Under the pieces are notes generated by a model. It was not told the origin of the DNA. It saw nothing but the letters and a program-made list of their open reading frames with translations, and made no database searches. Of a stretch of DNA of 64,000 bases, positions 35,901 through 46,173 are shown piece after piece. The position numbers and the translations under genes were made by a program. Numbering within the stretch: the stretch's first letter is position 1; the number at the start of each line of letters is the position of its first letter. Source of the DNA: Batrachochytrium dendrobatidis JAM81 (taxonomy: Eukaryota; Chytridiomycota; Chytridiomycetes; Rhizophydiales); NCBI RefSeq assembly GCF_000203795.2, contig NW_006281100.1, positions 546,535 through 610,534 on the forward strand, read 5' to 3'.

Positions 35901-37922
35901 TTTTCAGGTAGAGGCCAAACGCAATACAGCGAAAGCGAAGTCACTATCTCCAGATTCTCAACATGCTTTTCATTGGCAATCACACTTGTGCGAAAATTTG
36001 AGCAACCCCCGTTTATTTCTGTAATTCTCAAAAAAAGTCGAGTGTTTCTTTTGGCATACATTAAACGTGTATTGCCTGTTCTCACTCGCGAATTCAAAAC
36101 ATACAAGGAGGAAATCATACAGATTTTACGTATGGTGCAAACGGGTACCCGCATTTTGCAATCGGTATGCAGCGAAACAAAGGTATCAAAAGATACGAAT
36201 CTTGCAGCTTCAGTGCCGCCTCTAAGAAAAGTCATGGAATTGTTTTTATACGAGATCAAGAAACTCTTGGCTGATAACAATAGTCTGCAAGCTTTCTCCA
36301 TTGGTAAAACAGTGTATTTGATTTGAATATCTTGAATAGTAATACAATGTATACCCTACTAACACCAATTGAACTTGTTTAAAAACTCGGATACTAAATA
36401 TAGGAAATTTGAAGCATCGGGATATTTCTGGTGGATTGATTTCATCTCAAATTCCTACTTTAGTGGAGCCTGATGACGATTCAACCGATCAGCAAGAGTT
36501 GGATGATATCGAAGACGAAAGAATGTCTGATTTAGACGTGCAATTGGAGACTGAGCAAGCTACACCTTTAAACAAAGCAGCAAAAACAACTCAACGGTCA
36601 AAGGATGCTGAGATTTCCAAGTCATCAAAGCCTAAAAATTCTCGTGCAGTTTCCCAGGTTTGTCATGTATCAGCTGTTTATTTTTCCAACTTTATACCTC
36701 ATGATTTATTTGGCTAATACGAAAACAACTCATGAATTAGAAAAAAAAGCAACAGCCAGTGTCAACAAGTGACAAAAGGCATTCTACTGAAACAGGATCA
36801 AAAAAGCGGCGGCTAGCAAAGAGATCCATGCCAGACGTAGCTGCAGAACACACAGCTACTGAAGAGGAGTATGACGAAGAACCCAGGGAAAAAGAGCAAG
36901 ATCCGTTGCAAACCCGGAAATTATCCGAGGATATTGTAGCAGATTATAGCTCGGACAAAAACTCAGAGTCAAATACTAGTACAAAGTGTCGTAAGAGTAA
37001 TGGTGGTCAAAGATCCAACAGACGCGTTGAACAGACAGTTTTGGGTCGAAACGAATCGATGAATTTATTTGAGCCATGCGAGGGCTTAGATACAGAGGCT
37101 TTACAATTGGAATCTGCTGTTTCTAATGATGAAGAAACATCTCCAGAGTTGAACTCTTTGATTTCAGCAGCACCCGTACCTGCCTACACATCCACGATCG
37201 CACCACAACAAATTCGACGAATTGGACTTGCTCGTCGTCGTTTAGTTGGAGGAACAATCCCATCAACAACAGGTGCATCTACAACCCTTTCTAGCTCGTT
37301 TAAAACGAATCCGCTACCTAATTTACCGATGACTGATTCTTTATCCCAGCCACGAACTAAAACAGTGGTAAATACCGAAGGATTTGGTCAAGGCGTACTT
37401 GCACAACCACCTGAACAATTGAGAGCCAAGCGACTTGGAGTGAGTCGACGTCCCGGTATAAAACCGTTCGATCAGCCTATTATTTTGTCGCAATCACTTT
37501 CCAAGAAATTACCGAGCCCATCTTTTTCCCAAGATCAAGCTTTGCTTGACAATGATGACGACAATATGAGCAATGGTATTAGCAGCCAGTTGCTAAACAA
37601 TATAGATATGTCACAATCTGAACTCGATGATGAGGAGGACGATACGATGTATCTGGGAAATACAGAGTCTATCAATGCTGACAGTGCATCACACAAGCGG
37701 AAAAAGGGTTTCAGCAAAACCGTGACAACATCATCCAAATCAGCCGGGTCATACCGCACCTTTAAGCGAAAAAGTGTGATTGTAGAGTCTGAAACAGACG
37801 AATCTATGATTGAAAACTCTGAAGATACAGATCTGGATGGATTTATTGTTAATGATGAGTCCAGTGGTGAGGAAATGGGATTGGAGATGGATGATGATGT
37901 GGATGATGGTCCATATATTTGA
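29971..37922 (+). CDS. FANCD2: Fanconi anaemia group D2 protein homolog
   Basis: Core protein of interstrand-crosslink repair, monoubiquitinated with FANCI and loaded on DNA. About 20 exons. Proposed first exons: 29971-30016, 30174-30245, 30406-30631; they give NNLFVQAVTDSGLV ... ITPYLFSDRLSKKIK, matching the animal N-terminal block. Later segments also match: LIKQLSWLDYIVKPSEMIEKI, DLISSLPEIAVDSEHQ, LVMIIIYSLSTSHRKR, IVIRKYLG...TYKQIGVLGS, LLKKxxELFLYEIKKLL and the terminal NLKHRDISG. The Lys of TYKQIG (codon 32957-32959) aligns with the human K561 ubiquitination site. After the conserved core, a ~470-residue disordered tail (mostly exon 36741-37922) is basic, then acidic, with RRIGLARRRLV and RLGVSRRPGIKPF motifs and the ending DLDGFIVNDESSGEE. 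The size is roughly 1,600-1,700 aa. The first exon is the least certain part. Confidence 0.9.
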
Positions 37923-38086
37923 TTAGCAAGCCATGAAATAAACACTATCTAGCCCAATTTAATTATAGCAGAATTTAAGAATGAATCGTTTATCCGAAGC
38001 CATTCGAGGGTTTTGTAGAGCCGTATATGCGAGATCAGAACAACGTGACGAAACCTATCAGCAAATACGCATTAGATAGAAATGCA

Positions 38087-38751
38087 TTATAGCTCTGCTT
38101 TTGTGCTGATTGTAGCAAACAGCGAACACTGAGAGCACTCTACTGCATCGATTGATGCATCTTTGTCCAGATCTGATACAGATATCTCGAACCTGCCTCC
38201 ACATCTGCATAGCGAATAAAATGCATCGCATTCTAAACCACGGGGAAAACAGTCAAAATACGGCTTTTTGAGATGCAGTATTGTCAATTCAGTGTCTAGA
38301 ATGATTTAAATTACCTTGATCATATTCCATCGATGCCAAGTCTATAATATATTGAACAGGACCTATTTTTCCAGAAACTAGAATTGGAATGGTTTTGTTA
38401 GCCAAAAGAATTACGCAGGAAACCGAGTCAAATTTTGACGACTCAACTCGAGAGAAACCTGTCATGTTCTTTCCGTTTCACTGGATCTCGAAGAATTTCC
38501 CAAGCATTGTTAACTTGCTGGAATTGAACAATTGTTTCGGATGTTTGATCATTGGGTTGATTCAATGGCTGTTTATCTGGATGAAGCTGAGCATTTCCAA
38601 GCATTACACATGAATAGAGTTAGAGTTGTGACTAGAAACCAAACACAAGGGAAAACCAAGAGACTACCTCGAGTGCAGATGCCATGTACTTTGCACGGAT
38701 GACATGGAGAGGAGCGTCGCTCGGAACACCTAAAACGAGGTATGCGTTCAT
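38087..38751 (-). CDS. DPH4: Diphthamide biosynthesis J-protein DPH4
   Basis: Electron-carrier J-protein needed for diphthamide on elongation factor 2, called JJJ3 in yeast and DNAJC24 in animals. Four exons (38751-38668, 38586-38448, 38377-38315, 38295-38087) sum to 495 nt, 164 aa, the family size. An N-terminal J domain reads MNAYLVLGVPSDAPLHVIRAKY, then LHPDKQ with the HPD motif at the start of exon 2, then VNNAWEILRDPVKRKEHD. A C-terminal CSL zinc finger follows, with C-R-C-G-G-R-F-E-I and C-S-Q-C-S-L giving four Cys ligands. The linker GPVQYIIDLASMEYD matches the family's acidic D-x-MEYD segment. Exon 2's donor was chosen at GTTGAG (38447) because a GTTTCT eleven bases earlier breaks the frame. 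It is convergent with FANCD2, 164 bp apart. Confidence 0.9.
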
Positions 38752-39283
38752 TGGAATGAACTCGATGCCAAGATGCAAAAAGTGAAGTTGGCTTCACGTG
38801 ACAACAACTCATCAACGCAACAGCGCAGATCTGGACGTTTGTCCATCAACGAACTACTGCATACAGCGGTGAGCACCCACTTTAGCACATCAACCAGATA
38901 GCTGCTCCCAAGTAAGAACTCTCCACATTTATCAATTAAAGTGGCGGTATGATCCATTTAGTGCACTTTGAGCTGCAGCTACTTCAGCCTGTTGAATATA
39001 ACCATACTGGTTCTAGATCACTACTGCAACTACCTTGCATGTCACTGACAACCTCCCTATTTGCATCATTATTGTGGTTTCTGGAGGGTTTAAAAGAATC
39101 TGCTTCTGTGATAATTCATCGCTAATTCGTCCAAACCAACTTCTGCAAACCATGACTATCATCACTGATTGATGCCGATTATTACCATTTGCTTGATATA
39201 CTCATTCAATCCTTTTCCTGCAACTCTCAAAGACCTAACACCGCTCTTCCTCACAGTTTACAGAAAACAGCAAAACACTCAGA
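38752..39283. promoter_or_regulatory. Spacer between divergent DPH4 and TRA2 starts
   Basis: 532 bp with no supported gene or repeat; it must contain both promoters and 5' UTRs. Confidence 0.35.
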
Positions 39284-41278
39284 ATGGATAAAGAGCAAGT
39301 GTATGGAAGTCCTGGTGCAGACAGCGATGATGGCCTTCATATACAAGGCACCTCCGAATCGAATCATAGCGTATCTAGGAGTCCTGCCGACTATATCAAA
39401 GGAGAGTCTGGTTCCAATCGCAGGTATGGTTTCAGCTCAGTCTGCATATGTGAATTTGGCATTGATTTCTTTTTGGCACCAGCCAAAAAGTATTTTTAAA
39501 ACCATTGATCTTGTTGCGAAATTGTTTTTACAGCTATATTCATGTACAATGGAACACTTTTCTGTATCTTGCCTCTATTCTACTCTAAAAAGGGGAAATA
39601 ATTGAATACTCGGTCTGCTTTCCTACTGGAATCGACCCTTTCAATTCTTCTCCAAACACAACGTCCATTGTATGATACAAACTATACTTTTAAATTAGTC
39701 CTTTTTTTGACATAGTCATACATTGCAATTCAGATGTTGGATTCAGTTGTTATCAATCCAACTCCTTTTGTATTCTAATCTCACATTCGCGATCTAGTTT
39801 AAAAAAGCAATGGTGTCTAGCAAATAGACAACAGTCATGTCATGAGACTGGCTGCTTGTTATATTTTGGCATTCTTATTAGTGTTCCATTTTGCATGAAT
39901 ACGGTTGTATACCAAATCATAGATGTGGTTGATTTTCTATACTTGATCTCACTCTTGCTTGATAATAACGGTTTGTAAATGATTGTGGTGTATAATTAGC
40001 TCATCCAGAAATGATGAAAATCGTGGTAGTCCAAAGATTAATGAGCCTAGAGCTCATCCCGGAGAATTCAAACGCTCTCCGTCAAACTCTTCTCCTCCTA
40101 GGTATATTTCCAATAATGCTCCTTTGGATAGATCGCCAGTCCGAGGAAAGGGAAAAGATGATCGTGATTCAAAGGTACTATATTGTTCAAACCTGTTTTT
40201 ATAGTTTTTTGGCCTACTTACATTATGTGTTTAAAATACTGTCAGGCATTATCCACAGATCCGTCTACTGTTGTTGGTGCTTTTGGATTGAGTCTCTTTA
40301 CCACTGAGCTTGAGCTTCGCGGTCTATTTTCTCCCTTTGGAAAAATTACACACTGCACTATTATCCGGGATGCATTGGTAAACATGGCTGGTTTTATCTT
40401 GATGTATACCAAATTTTGATTGATTCAGTTGCTTTACTGACTCTACTCTTTGGTTGAAATGGTTGGTTTTCTATTCACCTGGTTGTTAGACTCTTCGATC
40501 GAGAGGATTTGGTTTTATTACTTTTGATACCATTGACAGTGCTGTCAAGGCTCAACAGGAACTAAACGGCACAGTATGTTTTGAATATTTGCTGTTGTTT
40601 TAAACATGGCAATACGCTGGATTTGACCCATGCCTAATTGCTGCTATCTGCCTTGTTTTTTTTACTCTAGGTTTTAAACAACCGAACTATGCGAGTTGGT
40701 AAGTATTGCCGTTTTACAGTTTATAATCATACTACATAGCAAGACTCGATCTAACGTATATGTTTGGCAACACATTAGATTTTTCGATTAGTTCTCGACC
40801 TCATGAGCCAACACCAGGGTTTTACAAGGGAATTTCTACTCGAGAAAGTAGTTCCGAGGGAAGACAACATCGTGAGCCAAGACCCCACTATAATCCATAT
40901 CCAGAAAGAAGAGATATGCGTCGTGATATGGTTGATCGTGGGCGTCGCTCACAACCCTACTTTCGGCCAAGATCTCGATCTCCGCCCTCATCCTATCGCG
41001 GCAGTCACGAAGGATACCATGATGGTTGGGCAGATCGTGGAGACAGATATATGGACAGAAGGATAGATTATGAGCGACAAGAGAGAGGTGGGATGGGATA
41101 TGGACCATCAGGTGGTGAGCGCGGAGATCATCGAGGAGATTTTGGTCGTGGGGATCCATACAGATCTCGATCAAGCATGGCAGCTCCACCACTTCCACCA
41201 CCATCTGATCGTTACCGTGGAGGATACAGTGAGAGCAGAAGTCGTAGTCCAGTGTACGATCATCGTCAACGTCGTTGA
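39284..41278 (+). CDS. TRA2: Transformer-2-like SR splicing regulator
   Basis: RNA-binding splicing activator. Exon 1 (39284-39423) starts MDKEQVYGSPGADSDD. Exon 2 opens at 40000. Later exons carry one RRM: VVGAFGLSLFTTELELRGLFSPFGKITHCTI (RNP2), SRGFGFITFDTIDSAVKAQQELNG (RNP1), VLNNRTMRVDFSISSRPHEPTPGFYKG. The last phrase matches the TRA2 hallmark VDFSITKRxHTPTPGxYMG. The C-terminal exon (from 40779) is a long Arg/Ser/Gly/Tyr-rich RS-type domain, and the N-terminal part is Ser/Pro-rich, the RS-RRM-RS layout of the family. Intron 1 is 576 nt, far longer than its neighbours, because it contains a 382-bp TIR element. Confidence 0.9.
39529..39910. mobile_element. MITE-like element, copy 7, inside TRA2 intron 1
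   Basis: The left end TTACAGCTATATTCATGTAC and the right end GCATGAATACGGTTGTA are inverted. Internal blocks shared with other copies include TTCCTACTGGAATCGACC-like sequence, TTGTATTCTAATCTCACATT and GAGACTGGCTGCTTGTTATA. This is the longest copy and may be closest to a full element. It lies wholly within an intron of the TRA2-like gene. Confidence 0.75.
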
Positions 41279-41478
41279 GTTGAGCAAAAGCGCGAATGGA
41301 AAGCCAACAAGTAAAATGCAGATTGAATCCAAGTGCGATTGACAGAATGAAATGCTAGTTTTAGTCTGTCGCATCGAGTTTGAGCTCGAAGCAACTGACA
41401 ATAAAAATCCATTCAACACGAACGATCTGCTTGCATTCTTGCTTGCATTCTTTCCTCTCTTGACAACCATTGCAGGTC

Positions 41479-42700
41479 ATGACACCAAACATGATTCGAC
41501 TCTTTGTTCTGGCCTTTATTGCTGTTTCTGTTAGTGCGTTGCGCTTCGACTTGCTTGCCACATCTGGTCAAGGCACTCGGAAGTGTATTGACCAATACGT
41601 TCACAAGAACACTCTGGTGTCGGGTATTGTGGATGTGCCTGCTAGAGATAGTCAGCGAGTGGATGCTGAGGTACTTTTAATATGGTCAACTCTTGTGTTT
41701 AATGAGCATTGCGTCCATCATTCATGACTGTCTAAATGGCAACAACATGACTGACAAGGGGAGGTTCTTGTGACCATCAATCTGTCTTCGAAACCAGCTG
41801 TTAGAATGCCATTCATGATTTGCCTTGTCAGCAACTTGGACAGGCTGAGACTCATTGTCTCTAAAATGACTTGAACATCCAACTAAACCTGTGCTGTCTC
41901 TGGCTTGAATCTTAGATTATCGACGACACTGTTAATCAAAGCAAACATTGGAGTAGACCCAACATCGTTGGAGAGCACAAGTTTTCGTTTACTGTCCATG
42001 AAGATGCTTACTTGCGGTTCTGTTTCACCAGCACTCTTCCCAATGGTGAGGTGTTGCTTTGAGCATTGCAGCCAATGGATCGGCCCGTTCATGAATTCGT
42101 GTTATCGGAAATATCTGTAAATTGGCTGTTGCCATCTGCTATTCTTTGCAAATCTAATCCTGCCTTCAATGAACTCCATTTGAATTCTAGACGTAGCTCC
42201 AGGACCAGATGTAAAGCGCACAGTTTTTCTTCGTCTTGATATGGGTGCTGAAGCGAAACAATATGTGGCAGAAATGGAAGTAGGAAAACTCGAACCTATC
42301 GAGATCGAGCTTCGTCGACTCGAGGAAATGGCCCGAGAAATCATCAACGACTTTCTCTTTTTGGAGGACCAGGGAAATTCCATGCACAATGTCAACGAGT
42401 CTACACTCGATCGAGTGAGCGGCTTGAGTACATTTACTATATTGTTGTTGATTGTTGTAGGTGGCTGGCAAGTTTGGTGAGTATCGCTTGTTTTTATAGT
42501 CACATCTCATTTTGGAACAATGTGTTGATTCAATCTCTGTCCTTGTCATGTTATTCTATTGTGATGGTTCAATGATTGTTTAGGTACATGCATTCATTCT
42601 TTAAAGCAAAGGTAAATCTGCTTATAGACTCGTTTCTATTTTGAATTGTCTATCGATATCTAACTTTTGGTTTTTGAAATACCATTAGAAACTAATTTGA
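41479..42700 (+). CDS. ERV25: p24-family cargo receptor, delta subfamily (ERV25/TMED10)
   Basis: A type I membrane protein of COPI/COPII vesicles that sorts secretory cargo between ER and Golgi. Five exons (41479-41670, 41916-42045, 42191-42476, 42584-42611, 42689-42700) sum to 648 nt, 215 aa. It has a signal peptide (MIRLFVLAFIAVSVSA), then ALRFDLLATSGQGTRKCIDQYV at the start of the GOLD domain. A second GOLD Cys lies in YLRFCFTS. A coiled-coil follows (YVAEMEVGKLEPIEIELRRLEEMAREI), then one TM segment (FTILLLIVVGGWQVWYM) and the cytosolic tail HSFFKAKKLI. The tail ends in KKLI, a KKXX COPI retrieval signal, and keeps the FF motif. The final exon codes only for KLI and stop. A second in-frame ATG at 41491 would also preserve the signal peptide. 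Confidence 0.92.
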
Positions 42701-42900
42701 ATCAAGCACGGGCTTTTAATGCTTTATTGGGAAAACTAATCAGGTGTAGATTGGATCAGATATTCGACAAGCAGCGCGTACAAACACATCCTTGGATCGT
42801 GCCATCGAGGTTTATTTCATCACCCATCTTTTTTGTTAACAATAACATAGTCAGTTTGCTATTTTTACTTGTGGTTTATTACTTGATAATTATACCATTT

Positions 42901-45900
42901 TTAATCGGATCCCCATGTGAGACGCACGACATGATCTGTTTTTCGCATTGTGGGTTTGATGAATCCAAGATGCTGTAAATCTGCAACAGCCTTGATAAAC
43001 CGGACTCTAAAGTATGGTATAGTATATGAAGCATTTGAATTAGCATAAATGTCATATCATTTGGCTCAATGGCAAAGCAATCTTCAAACAACGCACTGAA
43101 TTTCCAGTGGGTCGGTTGTGGGTGTGCTGCAAGCTGATCCGCTTTGAACAATGGATGAAAATGCTGTATGCCAGTCATACAGGTTGATCAATCGTCCACA
43201 TTCCAGATACAACGCGTAAACAATGCTGGTATCATTGAGCGACGAACTAATGGTCTGTGAAGGATCAAGGCATCGATCACACGGCATGTATGTATCTGGA
43301 TGCGCAAGTGCAGTCTGAACCACTGCTCTAGGTTGAGCATTGAATATCTAAACACATCAGCATTAAAAGTAGTGAGAAATACAAGTAGTCTAGTTTAGAG
43401 TTGAACATTCAGATTGATGATCAAGTTAAAATATGTAGTGAATTCATCCAACTTGTTGTACCTTGGACAGACTCTTGTTTTGATCATCAAAATAAAACAG
43501 TTCAAAAAGAGGCATGCTCGTATATATTCCCAGCATTCCTGTCAAGGCATCCCAAATGCACTTGGTGGCTGCAACAGCCCAACTCGCAATCGTATCATCT
43601 CTCAACACCAGTTCCTGCTGCAATGGTTTCAACTTGGTCGAAACTTTGCTTCGTCGCTCAAGTTCCTTTTGTTTATGTATTCGCTTCAATCCATCTTTGA
43701 TCAGATAAATCGTTTCTTCTTCGTCTGGAGTTGCATCGACCGTTTCCGAATCGGAATCGCTTCCCTCAAATCGGATAGCTTGATCTAGAAGCATATTAAT
43801 ATTGTCAATGATGCTTGGAGTGTCTTTAAGATTATCAGCTGATTTCTTTGGATTCAACATTGGCTTTGCTCTGTCAGACAATCCAAGCAATAATGCCGAG
43901 TCCATATCAGCCGAGTCCAATACAATCTGCTTTATCCGTAAAAGAGTTGCCTTGATTTTAGACAGGGGCTGATTTCTAATTCATCACAGTAGAAACAAAT
44001 CAATCGACAAGAGTGAATGGTCAGATACATTTCAATGCCTGCTTACAGTTTTAAAGCATATATCATCAATAGTGTTGCCCATCACCAGTCAACACCGCTG
44101 TCGCGCACACCTTTACCAACCCTAATCAGACTAGCAAATAGCAATACTTACTTGTGTACATTTGCCATAGTTTTCAGCAAATCGGTTTTCATCAAGTTAT
44201 CATGAAGCATATCTTTAACCAGTGTGCGAATAGGTCGCTTGAGATACGTGGATTCAAAGCTGGCTTGAAAATCAGTCACCATTTCAATAGCAATCTTGAC
44301 ATATTTTTGGTATTTGATAAGCTGGTTTATCAAATACATGGCATGCTCTAAGAGTACTGCATCATCAGTTAAAAGGCTGTATGCTAGCTCAGAATGTGTT
44401 TCACTAATTTCATCGACATATCTACAATAAAGCACTCAAACATTGCGTTAATTGGATGGATTAAAATAACATATTTCTGTTTATAGTTGATAGAAAGCCC
44501 AACCTTTTGAATGACGGGAGCATACGAAGACGCAAGTAGTGCATACTAGAGATCCAATCGGGTACAGTTTCGGTATTGATTGGCGATTCACCATGCAGTA
44601 GACTATGAAACACGCTTAGTGGATTTCCGTAGTAAAACGCCATGACAGAGTACTATAAGTAGTTGTTTTTTCAAATAGTCAATCAACCACATTCTACGTT
44701 AAACCATGACTAATCAATCTACTTACTTGAATGCCTCTAATAAACGCACTCACTGAAAGATTATGTAGATGGTAGTTATCCAGTAACTGTTGGTATGGCC
44801 AACGCCCTAGTCTAAATCCAGATCCAGATCCAATTTGAAGCTGTTGAAGGAGAATCAATGACAGGGTATAAAATCAGCGTCAATCCATAAACATGCGTAA
44901 ATTCAAGTCTAGATATACCATGTTTGATAAGTCATTGATGCAGTCAAGGGAGCGATGCAGCTGGAACGATTCTAGCCTTAACGAACAAATAGTGGTTTTG
45001 GATAGTACTTGGTGGATACAGTCAATTGAAGTAGCAATTCCAAAAATAAAAACAAATGGGAGTGTGTTGATTCTTTCTCTACATTAGTGCATAAATACGG
45101 TAAAACCAATAGTCATTAGAGTATGAAGTGTTTAAAAGAAAACTGTATAGCTTCAATCCGTGTTTTTGGATGACACCTCGACATAGATTACCTGCATATT
45201 GCCAAAAGTTTTGAAAGTAGCTCCGAGTCAAATGCTTCAAATTCAGGAATAAATACAACAAGCTTACTAGATAGCTTATCTGATGTGGATAACATTTGTT
45301 GATGATGATACCACTCAGAGAGTCGCTGAATGCTAAAGTCTGGAATGGTTGCACACTTTTTGTTTTGACCCGAACCAGCCTAAACATATGCAGATCTTGT
45401 CAAAACCAAAGTTTAAATATGCCTGTTGAAAATGTTCAAGAAAGATAAACTCACTGGCGCAATATCATTTTCGACATCAGCATCTAAACCACACAAATCT
45501 TGAATCATGCACTGCACAACCACTTTAAGCGATGTGGCATTAGCTGCCATAAGGGTGGACATTGCATGCCCTTTTTGCTTGATTCTCTGGCTCAAGTGAC
45601 TATAGAGCTGCAAATGATCTGTTGGATTGATGCCAGCCAACAAGGCAGCAGTTGGAATTTCCTGAAACTTGGAACTAACACAATAAAGAGTTATTGATGT
45701 TTACTATAAGATTGAATGTATAACAATCAAGGCCTGCTTGCCTGGATAACGACGAGCTGGAATCGGACACAAAATCTACAATTTGATTCAGCAAATCGTC
45801 GTTGCTTTTAGCCAGAATAATACCGATTTGATTCTCGAGTAGTTTCCAATGATTATTATATAGTTTCTGTCGAAGTGTTACAGCTTCTGGAGGTTCATCT

Positions 45901-46128
45901 CCATCAAACGCACAAAATTCTGATGATGAATGAGCAGTAAAACTTGGACGACTTTCCTTGACAGGTTTCAGTCCTATTCAGCAACATAATAAAAAGTAGA
46001 TTTGACAAAGTGAGCAACAATGTCTTGAGAAACAAGCCATTAACAATACCTTGAGAAACAGGCATAAGCAAGCGAATGCTTGCAGAAACTATTTTAGGTT
46101 TTGCAGTGATTTGATCGTTTGAATTCAT
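42901..46128 (-). CDS. ORC3: Origin recognition complex subunit 3
   Basis: Subunit of the complex that marks replication origins and loads MCM. A multi-exon gene. The N-terminal part reads [40 protein letters not shown]. Then [27 protein letters not shown] and [16 protein letters not shown] match the AAA-like ORC3 N domain. The middle contains [18 protein letters not shown] and [10 protein letters not shown]. The C-terminus is diagnostic: [27 protein letters not shown], then [28 protein letters not shown], the winged-helix end of ORC3. Possible start codons are 46128, 46140 and 46149 in the same frame; the first exon is [26 protein letters not shown]. It is convergent with ERV25 (200 bp) and divergent from the next gene with only about 45 bp between start codons. 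Confidence 0.9.
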
Positions 46129-46173
46129 GGCAACAATCATGACTGTCATGAATATAAAATTGTATGAAATTGT
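46129..46173. promoter_or_regulatory. Very short spacer between divergent start codons
   Basis: Only 45 bp (or less with upstream starts) separate the ORC3 start from the ATG of the coiled-coil gene. The promoters must overlap each other or the coding sequence, unless one of the starts is wrong. A direct repeat TGTATGAAAT TGTATGAAAT lies at 46161-46180. Confidence 0.4.

Noticed and set aside
36741..37922. Possibility that the last FANCD2 exon is a separate downstream gene
   Set aside because: The preceding exon joins in frame across a normal GT-AG intron (36658-36740), and the exon has no good start codon of its own near its 5' end.
40803..41470. Several long open frames in other frames of the TRA2 C-terminal exon
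   Set aside because: They are shadows produced by the repetitive Arg/Ser/Gly codons of the RS domain.
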